Positions 56,572 through 63,445 of a stretch of 64,000 bases of DNA are shown piece by piece. Location: contig JAHCAR010000011.1 in NCBI GenBank assembly GCA_019634795.1, positions 58,349 to 122,348 on the forward strand. Reading direction: 5' to 3'. The DNA comes from Dokdonella sp. (lineage in GTDB: Bacteria; Pseudomonadota; Gammaproteobacteria; Xanthomonadales; Rhodanobacteraceae). Numbering within the stretch: the stretch's first letter is position 1; each line of letters begins with the position of its first letter. The notes under the pieces are model-generated. The model did no database searches, was not told the DNA's origin, and was given only the letters and a program-made list of their open reading frames with translations. The position numbers were made by a program, and so were the translations under genes.

Positions 56572-57150
56572 ATGAGCTTCGTGGAACGCTTCAATGAGTC
56601 GCTCGACGCCGCGCCGTTCGTGGATGAGGACTTGCGGGATTGGTATCGAATCGAATCAAAGGGGCCTTCGCCGCTTTCCGACGTGGGGGCGCTGGAGGCG
56701 AGACTGGGGTTTGCGGTTCCCGGGGACCTTCGGACGTTTCTTCTCGAGCAGGGCGGCTTCGAGACTAGGGGCTTCATCGACGCCTGGAACTCGTTCAAGG
56801 TGTTCTCGGCACGGGAAATCAGCAGTCATGGCGGCGGACTGATCGAGTCGATCGAAGACCAGTGGGGCGGGCGCCCGGAATTCGCCGAAAACCTGTCGGC
56901 CGACACGATTGCCGCCGTGAACCGTGACGTCGTGCTGTGGGGCATTCGATGCATCGACGACAACACCTATGTGTACTACTACTTCGATCGCGCCGGCCAC
57001 ATCGGCGACCTGTACCTCGACCAGGACGACATGAAGGGCACGCTCATCGAGTTGAAGCGCATCGCGAGCGGGCAGCCGGGGTCGACGAAGTCGCTGGATC
57101 AGCTGCTGACAGACGAGTTGAAGGCTGGCCTCGAGATCCCGATCGAGTAG
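56572..57150 (+). CDS. SMI1/KNR4 (SUKH) family protein
   Basis: A 192-residue cytosolic protein. The start at 56572 is fixed by a strong AGGAGG seven bases upstream; the frame is open further upstream but that part looks non-coding. The SUKH pattern is seen in LSDVGALEARLGFAVPGDLR, TFLLEQGGFE and FKVFSAREISSHGGG. A later DNTYVYYYFDRAGHIGDLYL gives the typical aromatic strand. In bacteria many such proteins are immunity proteins against polymorphic or contact-dependent toxins. No toxin gene is adjacent, so it is an orphan here, surrounded by REP and module repeats. Confidence 0.75.
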   Translation: MSFVERFNESLDAAPFVDEDLRDWYRIESKGPSPLSDVGALEARLGFAVPGDLRTFLLEQGGFETRGFIDAWNSFKVFSAREISSHGGGLIESIEDQWGGRPEFAENLSADTIAAVNRDVVLWGIRCIDDNTYVYYYFDRAGHIGDLYLDQDDMKGTLIELKRIASGQPGSTKSLDQLLTDELKAGLEIPIE

Positions 57151-57257
57151 TCTCCCGCACCATTTTCGGCGCCGTGTCGGAGCATCTTGTCCGGCACGGC
57201 CGCTCGATTCTGCGGGTCGATGGCGCCTGTTCGTCGTGGACGTGTGGATAGCGAGAA

Positions 57258-57310
57258 GCGGGACATCCATGATTCCGCTGGCATCCTGGCTGTTACCCCT
57301 CCCGGATCGG
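57258..57310. repeat. REP-like element with shared flank
   Basis: GCGGGACATCCATGATTCCG (57258-57277) is a reverse-type copy. The following TCCTGGCTGTTACCCCTCCC (57284-57303) is the same flank seen near 55648. The element abuts the RAYT 3' remnant. Confidence 0.65.
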
Positions 57311-57311
57311 A

Positions 57312-57447
57312 CTCGGCACCGAAACCAACTACTGGCGAGCCATCGGCTCGGCCCAGGCCTTGCTCGAGAAGGCCGTGGCGATGGGGCAGGGCCGGCTCAA
57401 GGGCATTGGGACTGCTCAGCGGCTATTGCGACCGCAGCCAGCCTCAC
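57312..57447 (+). pseudogene. 3' remnant of a RAYT gene
   Basis: The last 45 codons of the intact RAYT at 59808-60791 are repeated here almost unchanged (TNYWRAIGSAQALLEKAVAM). The stop codon is mutated (CCTCACTC in place of CCTGACTC). The similarity continues without a break into module A copy 2. The rest of the gene is absent, being replaced at the left by a REP-like element. Confidence 0.85.
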
Positions 57448-57484
57448 TCACACCGCCAGGACCACACGACAATTCGGGTTCTCC

Positions 57485-57650
57485 GAGGATGGAGCGCGGA
57501 CGGTGTCGGAAAATCAGTCGCTCGTTTGTCGAATAGGGCTTGCTGGAACGCCGGAAAGCACCAATTTTGGCCAATTCGCATTGCTTACCAGCCAAGCCGA
57601 CGCCGGATTCGGCAGTCGGGCGATCTCGGGGACCGAATTGTGGGTGTCCG
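57485..57650 (+). repeat. Module A, copy 2
   Basis: This block matches 55749-55918 and 60830-60997 and ends with GAATTGTGGGTGTCCGGG. It follows a RAYT 3' remnant in the same order as at 60830. Its right half encodes, on the other strand, the last 20 residues of the membrane protein at 57585-58988. Confidence 0.8.
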
Positions 57651-58988
57651 GGTTGTTTGCGCCCGTGAACGCACCACGTGATTCATACTCTTGGCGCCAC
57701 GCAAGATCATCGCAATCCCAAATACTATCTGCAGGAGCAACACTGTCCACACAGCGTAAGGGACGTCACTCAACGATTCAGGCTCTTCAGTCAAAACCAA
57801 TCCTGTGGCTACTGGTTGCGACAGGTTGTAGAGCATCGCTGCCTCACCCAGTAGCGGTGCGTTGAGGCTATCGGACAGCAACATCGGAACGAGCAAACGA
57901 CCGTTTGGTAGTGGCCAACTGGCCGCGATGGCCTGAAGGGACAATTTGCGCGCTTTGCGGGTGTCGCCCATGCTCCGGGTGGCACCGATGCCAAAGGCAC
58001 TGGCGGATGTGCCCAGTCCTCCAACAACAGGCCCCGAGTCAACATCCATCTCGAACCAAGGTTGATCAAGCTGATCGTATTCCCGATATCCCGCAAGCCA
58101 GCCCGAGGGTTGCCAGAAACGACGGTTGTGCGCCGAAAACCAAAGTCTCGCAGCATCGGGCCAAAGAAAGGGTGCGTGATGCAACAGCCAAGCATTGGCG
58201 GAACCGCGCACCGGCGTTGCAACAATGGGATCGCCAAACCACGCGTAGGGTGGCAACTCGCCATCCGGTGCCATAGTGCCGACGAAGCCGCGAATCGCGG
58301 TCTTGGCCATTTCGTCGTGGTCAGTACCCAGAAACTTATCGGCCCGGCGGATCGCATGCCAGGCCGCAGCTACATCGGCCGGGAAGGTCTGTTGCGGATA
58401 ATCGGCAAGCAGGCCATTTGCCGACTCAGCGAGTTCGGTGGCTAGCCCGGTGACTTGCTCGCGGAGCAGATCCGCATGAGGTGTCGATCCGAGCAGGCTC
58501 CATTGGCTCGCCAGCCCATCGATCAACAGCATGCGATAGAACACGTTCTCCTTTTTTATGTAATCCGATTTACCCCAATGGCGTACAACCCAATCCGCCT
58601 GAGCCGGATCAGCGAGCAAATCCGCAGCAGCATCAATTGCTCTGCGCGCATATTTCGAAGGCTGTTCGCCGCGAGGCGATCGTTGCCAAGCCTGATCCAG
58701 GTTTTCAGTGGCCCGCAAGTAGTAGACGGCGCCAAACAGTGGCCACTCGGTCCCGGAGATGTTGTTCAGCGACAGATGCTTCGCTGCGTCATTGGAGCGG
58801 CGCGCTCTGGCCCACTTCTCAAAAGCCGGAGTAAGTGCCCGGTGCCAGCGCCAGGATTGCGCAGCCGGTTCCGGGCCGCCGAGTGATGAATCACGAATTG
58901 CCTCAACCAGCGAGCCACCCGCCCAAACAAATAGGAATCCCAAAATCATGAGCGCGGCGCCAAGAAGGAAACGCAATACGCGGCGCAT
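57585..58988 (-). CDS. Large membrane-anchored protein of unknown function
   Basis: About 467 residues. The start at 58988 has GGAG 8 bases upstream (GGAGATTGCCTTATG). One N-terminal membrane helix (FLLGAALMILGFLFVWAGG) and one C-terminal helix (VWTVLLLQIVFGIAMILRG) flank a soluble, helical, Trp- and Ala-rich middle (WRWHRALTPAFEKWARA, FLWPDAARLWFSAHNRRFW, PWFEMDVDSGPVVGGLGTSA). The middle looks like an alpha/alpha barrel, but I do not recognise the family. The last 20 or so residues (TPTIRSPRSPDCRIRRRLGW) are encoded by module A copy 2, so the original 3' end was probably replaced by the repeat. Confidence 0.72.
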   Translation of the reverse strand: MRRVLRFLLGAALMILGFLFVWAGGSLVEAIRDSSLGGPEPAAQSWRWHRALTPAFEKWARARRSNDAAKHLSLNNISGTEWPLFGAVYYLRATENLDQAWQRSPRGEQPSKYARRAIDAAADLLADPAQADWVVRHWGKSDYIKKENVFYRMLLIDGLASQWSLLGSTPHADLLREQVTGLATELAESANGLLADYPQQTFPADVAAAWHAIRRADKFLGTDHDEMAKTAIRGFVGTMAPDGELPPYAWFGDPIVATPVRGSANAWLLHHAPFLWPDAARLWFSAHNRRFWQPSGWLAGYREYDQLDQPWFEMDVDSGPVVGGLGTSASAFGIGATRSMGDTRKARKLSLQAIAASWPLPNGRLLVPMLLSDSLNAPLLGEAAMLYNLSQPVATGLVLTEEPESLSDVPYAVWTVLLLQIVFGIAMILRGAKSMNHVVRSRAQTTRTPTIRSPRSPDCRIRRRLGW

Positions 58989-59151
58989 AAGGCAATCTCC
59001 AGTCGCCAAAACAATATCAAAGTACACTCGCGCCATGAATGCTCAGGAAGCGGAATGTTCACAAGATTCGCGCTTGGCAAGCGCGCCATCGGGTGACGGC
59101 ATCAACACATGATTGATTCTGGTCATTCGCATGCCAGTTCGCAATCCTTGG

Positions 59152-59223
59152 CAGTTTGTGGGTGTCCCTGTAATTGCCTTCCATATCAATTGATGGGTGT
59201 CCCGGATCGTGCCGCGGATCGGG
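59152..59223. repeat. Two REP-like elements
   Basis: CAGTTTGTGGGTGTCCCTG (59152-59170) and AATTGATGGGTGTCCCGGAT (59188-59207) are forward copies, the second one followed by CGTGCCGCGGATCGGG. They lie just past the 3' end of the truncated secreted-protein gene. Confidence 0.7.
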
Positions 59224-59246
59224 TACCACCGCACGAATCAGGCAGT

Positions 59247-59715
59247 TCAATCGAAGCCATTGCGGAACAGGCTCTCGATCAAGGTCGTGCGTGCAAAGTT
59301 ATTGATCGTGTTGGGCTCGCTGAGGCTATTCGGACCATAGGTGCCGACGCCGAAGTAGTTGGTCTCCTCACCGGCCAGAGCGTGCACGACGCCATCAACT
59401 GTTACAGAGCCTCCGGGTTGAACGTCGAAAGTGACATCGAGGCCGCCAAAACGACTATCGACGACGCAATTGCTCGCATTGATCGTCGAGCACGTCAGCG
59501 CGCTGACGCCGCTCTGCCAAGGTAGATAGCCGAGCAGGTGCGCAGCCGTGATCGGCAGGTCTCCAGAGTAATTGACCGTCATATGGAAACCTACGGCTTG
59601 ACCGGCGGTGGCAACGCTGTCGTCGACACTCAGGCTGGTAGACAAGTCGCCGTGCTGTGTAATCGTCATGTCGACTAACGCCGCGCCAGTAGTCGCCGAG
59701 AGAACGCAGCGAGAG
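59247..59715 (-). pseudogene. 3' remnant of a DUF11-like secreted protein with GFD tag
   Basis: About 150 codons are left. They read SATTGAALVDMTITQHGDLS, then TAGQAVGFHMTVNYSGDLPI, then WQSGVSALTCSTINASNCVV and end TTLIESLFRNGFD. This is a DUF11-type surface domain with the C-terminal GFD tag. Upstream of about 59700 the frame runs through a REP-like element (NYRNHGCPAFS) and then antisense through the RAYT gene. The true 5' part, including any signal peptide, is gone. The RAYT/REP insertion at 59719-59808 is the likely cause. Confidence 0.72.
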
Positions 59716-59718
59716 AAC

Positions 59719-59773
59719 GCAGGACATCCATGATTCCGGTAATTCCCTACGCGCCAAGTAGGAGATTTCCTAC
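59719..59773. repeat. REP-like element and palindrome just upstream of the RAYT gene
   Basis: GCAGGACATCCATGATTCCG (59719-59738) is a reverse-type copy of the dispersed element. GTAGGA-GATT-TCCTAC (59758-59773) is a palindrome with 6-base arms. A degenerate form stands at the same distance before the RAYT pseudogene at 49763, so it belongs to the element's 5' end. Confidence 0.7.
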
Positions 59774-59807
59774 AGACAAGGCGCTGCCCTGACGCCACGC
59801 TGCGGGC

Positions 59808-60791
59808 ATGACCACGGCCCGCAGCCAGCTCGTCGATCCGCACACGCCCGGCTTCTATCACTGCATCTCCCGATGCGTGCGGCGGGCGTGGCTGTGCGGG
59901 ATTGATCCGTACGATGGAAAGTCCTATGAACATCGGCGGGAATGGGTCGAGCAGCGCCTGCTCGAACTGGCCGGGATCTTTGCCGTTGGCATCCAGGCCT
60001 ATGCCGTGATGAGCAACCATGTGCATGTCGTGCTGAGGATTGATCCGCTGACCGCCGCGGCCTGGAGCCCGGAAGAGGTCGCGAGCCGTTGGGTTCGCCT
60101 GTTTCCGGCCATGCAGGAGGGCGAAGTCGATGAGGCGGGTTGCCGGCTGAAGGAAGAGACGCTCTTGGGCCATGCCGATCGCCTCGCCGTTTGTCGACAA
60201 CGCCTGGGCAGCCTGGCCTGGTTCATGCGCAGCCTCAACGAACCGATCGCACGCCGGGCCAATCGCGAAGACGCCTGCACGGGCCGCTTCTGGGAAGGCC
60301 GCTACAAGTGCCAGGCCCTGCTCGATGATGCCGCCGTGCTCACCTGCATGTGCTATGTCGACCTGAATCCGATCCGGGCCGGTATTGCCGAGAACCTCGA
60401 GTCATCGATCCACACCAGCGCCCATCATCGAATCGCGACCCTTCGCGAGAATCCCGATCGCGCGCAACAGCCGCTGGCCTCGATCCGAACCGCCGTGGCG
60501 TCCGGCTTGGCTTCCATCACTACCGAAGACTACCTCGACCTGATCGACTGGACCGCCCGGCTCACCCGGGCCGACAAGCGCGGTCGCATCGAGGCGAACG
60601 AACCGCCCGTACTGCGCAAGCTCGGCCTGAGCGAACGCCAATGGCATCAGCAGATGCTCGGCACCGAAACCAACTACTGGCGAGCCATCGGCTCGGCCCA
60701 GGCCTTGCTCGAGAAAGCCGTGGCGATGGGGCAGGGCTGGCTCAAGGGTATTGGGACGGCTCAGCGGCTCTTGCGACCGCAGCCAGCCTGA
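59808..60791 (+). CDS. REP-associated tyrosine transposase-like protein (RAYT, Y1/IS200-like)
   Basis: A 327-residue HUH-type protein. The HUH motif is NHVHVVL (His71, His73). Other family marks are GFYHCISRCVRRAWLCG, WVEQRLLELAGIFAV, GRFWEGRYKCQALLDDAA and CYVDLNPIRAG with Tyr182. The helix that carries YxRYxN with the usual catalytic tyrosine in many RAYTs reads LNEPIARRANR here. It is flanked by REP-like elements on both sides and followed by module A copy 3. RAYTs are domesticated relatives of IS200 transposases thought to move REP sequences. Two more, damaged, copies are in the window. Confidence 0.85.
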   Translation: MTTARSQLVDPHTPGFYHCISRCVRRAWLCGIDPYDGKSYEHRREWVEQRLLELAGIFAVGIQAYAVMSNHVHVVLRIDPLTAAAWSPEEVASRWVRLFPAMQEGEVDEAGCRLKEETLLGHADRLAVCRQRLGSLAWFMRSLNEPIARRANREDACTGRFWEGRYKCQALLDDAAVLTCMCYVDLNPIRAGIAENLESSIHTSAHHRIATLRENPDRAQQPLASIRTAVASGLASITTEDYLDLIDWTARLTRADKRGRIEANEPPVLRKLGLSERQWHQQMLGTETNYWRAIGSAQALLEKAVAMGQGWLKGIGTAQRLLRPQPA

Positions 60792-60829
60792 CTCACGACA
60801 CCAGGGCTACACGACGAATCGGGTTCTCC

Positions 60830-60997
60830 GAGGATGGAGCGCGGGCGGTGTCGGAAAATTGGTCGCCCGCTTGTCGAATGGCGCTCGCCGGAGCGCCAAA
60901 AAACGCCGATTTAGGTCAATTCGCATGGCTTACGAGCATAGCCTTCGCCGGATTCGGCAGTCAGGCGATCTCGGACCAAATTATGGGTGTCCCGGGT
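60830..60997 (+). repeat. Module A, copy 3
   Basis: This block starts 40 bases after the intact RAYT gene and matches copies 1 and 2. It ends in a REP-like ATTATGGGTGTCCCGGGT. Similarity with copy 2 extends leftwards through the RAYT 3' end, so RAYT 3' end plus module A moved or duplicated as one unit. Confidence 0.8.
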
Positions 60998-61008
60998 CGT
61001 GCGCTTGC

Positions 61009-61165
61009 GCAAAGCCGGTGGCTGCTTGCTCTGGTCGACCGTCGCGGCAAGAACAAGGCGACCGTCGCGCTGGCCAACAAGATGGTGCGCATCGTCTGGG
61101 CCGTTCTTGCGGGTGGCACGACCTACGATCCGCGCAAAGCCTTCCGTCCACAGCCTGCGCGCTAA
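61009..61165 (+). pseudogene. 3' remnant of an IS110-family transposase
   Basis: The frame reads WLLALVDRRGKNKATVALAN, then KMVRIVWAVLAGGTTYDP, and stops at 61163-61165. The ALANKMxRIxWAxLxxG ending is characteristic of IS110 (Transposase_20) C-termini. Everything upstream is module A and REP sequence, so the first 300 codons are missing. Module B copy 2 begins 30 bases downstream. Confidence 0.75.
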
Positions 61166-61195
61166 GCGAACTGCACACATCGAACCCCTTAAACC

Positions 61196-61418
61196 GCGTC
61201 AACCGAGTCCGGCCAACCTGATGAATGAAACGGTCACCGTTCCTGAGAAGAGCCCTGTCGGGACAAGTGCCATGAGCACGCGTGGGTGTTTGGGCCACTC
61301 AGGATCGAAGCTCATCACGGCGCGAGGCGAATCCAACCTCAACTACGACGCCGAATATATGTCCGAGCACCGCTCCTCTTCATCGCGATGGCTTGACCTG
61401 GAGGAGGCGTCCATATAT
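61196..61418 (+). repeat. Module B, copy 2
   Basis: This block matches 50347-50566 over its whole length and ends with AGGAGGCGTCC (61402-61412), which runs into a REP-like ATGTCCCGGATCG. The same AGGAGGCGTCC occurs at 63432-63442 just before the IS110 5' fragment. Because it follows the IS110 3' remnant here, it may be the non-coding right end of that element. A further degenerate REP (GTGGGTGCCCCGGACTGCGG) lies at 61443. The rest of 61419-61709 shows no gene. Confidence 0.7.
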
Positions 61419-61709
61419 GTCCCGGATCGCGTTCGAAGGAAAGTGGGTGCCCCGGACTGCGGGTCTAGCACGTACGAAAAACAAAAACAAGCTGTAACAA
61501 GTGACAGCTATCACAATATGGTAAGCAAGACTAGCCTGTGCAGTGAATAGGCGGTCACAGTTCGTTTCGGCCAAATGTCCTGATCGGACGAACTACCAAG
61601 TTGGTCGCGAGAGTGACCCGATTCAAGAGCGCTTCGAAACTCGCGCCTATTCCCCCTGGTCCCTCGGCGGTTCGCCGCGGAAACATCAGTTGGAAATCGG
61701 AGGTTACCT

Positions 61710-62783
61710 ATGCGACGGCTCGTTTTCATACTTGCAAGTTTGGCGTCTTGCTACCTCGCACCTGTCGCTTTCGCTCAAAACAAATGCGACTCAGTTCTTC
61801 TAGCAAGAACGTACAGCTCTCTTTCGATGCAATCACGACTAAGGGCTCACTGGTTCAATTCTGTTACCGAGGAATCCCTGAAAGACGCGAAGACCGAAGC
61901 TGGCGGTGCGTACGGACAGATATCGTTGAATTTTGGTCAGGCGAAAGAGGAGGCTCAGAAGCTTGCCGCTCTCAATGATTGGGAGTACTCCAAAGAAGAT
62001 TCGGTTGCGGCACTAAGGAACTCCCTTGATGCAGCCGGATTTGAAGCATGGTCTAAGTGCATGCAAGGAGATCCGGCGCATGAGCCCCTCTTTGAAGCAA
62101 GGGTCATCGGCCCGGCTGATGGTCTGGAGTTCGAAATCGTCCTGACTTGGCATCAACCATCTCGAACTGGCCCTGTTCCACTGAAAAATCTTTCAACTAC
62201 TATTCCAGGACTGCTCAATTTCAAGCCTGGAATGGATTTGCCCACGGGCATTAGCAACTTCAGGGTCCGTCGACAATCGCCTACAGAAGCAATTTTCGGC
62301 AGCTTCACCGGTACATTCGAAAAGGACAGGCTCCCAGCCGAAGTGCGCATTCCGGCCTACCGCCCAATTGCGCTTCCCTCATATCCCATTTTATTGACAG
62401 AATCGTCCCTCGTGCTTGGAGGATGCAAGAATCGGGGTGGCGATGTCTGTTTCAACAAGGGAGGCGTTGTCGTAACTCCGCCAGCGAATAACTCCACAGC
62501 CGTAGCATCGTTCCATGTCCCCTTTGGCGCCAGATACTTCTTGGCATCTTTGCGAAAGTACAGCGGGGCTGAATGTGAGAAGGGTGAAGCTACTGCGCGA
62601 ATCGACTTGGATGGTGTTGAGGTTGCCACCTATCCACTCCTTCTTGCCAACCAAGACCTGGTCGTTGGAATTCCAGAGGGAGCGCGAACGATTTCACTGA
62701 AGACTTCGTCCGATGGGTCGGAGTGGTGTGATGATCCCGCTTGGTACAGCGCAAGGTTTGAGAGAGTTGTTCAAGCTCAATAG
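61710..62783 (+). CDS. Exported protein of unknown function, AT-richer
   Basis: A 357-residue protein. A CGGAGG 6-7 bases upstream supports the ATG at 61710. The signal peptide is clear (RRLVFILASLASCYLAPVAF, cut before QNK). The middle has beta-type sequence (LFEARVIGPADGLEFEIVLT). The last 100 residues (ASFHVPFGARYFLASLRKYS, ARIDLDGVEVATYPLLLA) resemble a carbohydrate-binding-like beta-sandwich of the NPCBM kind, which is only a suggestion. Base composition and codon use are clearly more AT-rich than the core genes, a sign of recent transfer. It lies between two IS110 fragments. Confidence 0.72.
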   Translation: MRRLVFILASLASCYLAPVAFAQNKCDSVLLARTYSSLSMQSRLRAHWFNSVTEESLKDAKTEAGGAYGQISLNFGQAKEEAQKLAALNDWEYSKEDSVAALRNSLDAAGFEAWSKCMQGDPAHEPLFEARVIGPADGLEFEIVLTWHQPSRTGPVPLKNLSTTIPGLLNFKPGMDLPTGISNFRVRRQSPTEAIFGSFTGTFEKDRLPAEVRIPAYRPIALPSYPILLTESSLVLGGCKNRGGDVCFNKGGVVVTPPANNSTAVASFHVPFGARYFLASLRKYSGAECEKGEATARIDLDGVEVATYPLLLANQDLVVGIPEGARTISLKTSSDGSEWCDDPAWYSARFERVVQAQ

Positions 62784-62952
62784 CTGCCAGTTTTAGCTGG
62801 ATCTTGTGCACGCAAGATTCTTCTAGCATTTGAAGAGAGATATTCGTTGACCCGAGAGGGCGCGAATTCGAGACTGCGCTCCGCCAGTGTCCGGGAAATC
62901 GGGGGTGGCTCATGGTGGTCCCGTTCTTTTCCAAATCAACGTAGAGTGCAAT

Positions 62953-63255
62953 ATGGCTAAGTGGGCAGATTACGGCATTTCAGCTGTCCGGTACAATGCG
63001 GCACACACGCATCTCGACCGAGTGCGGGCGCATCCAGACAACGGGGACACTATTGGTGCTGCTACGGAATATGAGCGGGCGACCATCGTCAAAGCGATCA
63101 AGGACGGGTATAGCTTCGTCACCATCGTTTCGAGCGGCGGCAGCTGGCAGAAGGGGCAGCCGGTCTATATCATCATGGTCAATGGGGTCGAGTACCTCAA
63201 GACCGTAGACAACGGGCAGGCCAGAGACAACCTCGAAAACCTGCCGGAGTTCTGA
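62953..63255 (+). CDS. DUF3892 family protein
   Basis: A 100-residue protein. The pattern ADYGISAVRYNAAHTHLDRV, then ATEYERATIVKAIKDGYSF, then WQKGQPVYIIMVNGVEYLKT and the ending DNLENLPEF is the DUF3892 signature, as I recall it. The start at 62953 is the ATG nearest to the conserved N-terminus; the open frame upstream looks random. The function is unknown. It is the second gene of the cargo between IS110 fragments, 169 bases after the exported protein. Confidence 0.75.
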   Translation: MAKWADYGISAVRYNAAHTHLDRVRAHPDNGDTIGAATEYERATIVKAIKDGYSFVTIVSSGGSWQKGQPVYIIMVNGVEYLKTVDNGQARDNLENLPEF

Positions 63256-63288
63256 TCGGCTGGGAGTCAAGCTATCTTGCGCTTATAA

Positions 63289-63320
63289 GAATGCCGGGTG
63301 TCCCGGATCGTGGGCGCGCA
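63289..63320. repeat. REP-like element
   Basis: GCCGGGTGTCCCGGATCGTG (63293-63312) is a forward copy of the dispersed element, between the DUF3892 gene and the IS110 fragment. Confidence 0.65.
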
Positions 63321-63364
63321 TTAGGCACCGGTTGCTTTGCGGCTGGGAGGGTGGGTGTTGAGAT

Positions 63365-63442
63365 GGACGCCTCCTTCACCTACGGCGTCACGTTGCGCCA
63401 GACTGGAAGTACTACCAACCGGTCACAGCAGAGGAGGCGTCC
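63365..63442 (+). promoter_or_regulatory. Long-range inverted repeat enclosing the IS110 ribosome binding site
   Basis: GGACGCCTCCT (63365-63375) pairs perfectly with AGGAGGCGTCC (63432-63442), 56 bases apart. The right arm contains the AGGAGG that should serve the ATG at 63446. In the RNA the ribosome binding site would be closed, limiting translation from read-through transcripts. The leader may alternatively be part of a structured guide RNA such as those of IS110 elements. Confidence 0.6.
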
Positions 63443-63445
63443 GTC

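Noticed and set aside
59716-60200. N-terminal extension of the minus-strand GFD-protein frame
   Set aside because: It is antisense to the RAYT gene and runs through a REP; only the part below about 59715 is real remnant.
61221-61550. Possible peptide encoded by module B (MNETVTVPEKSPVG...)
   Set aside because: The other copy has a stop codon in this frame and differences are not biased to third positions, so it does not look coding.
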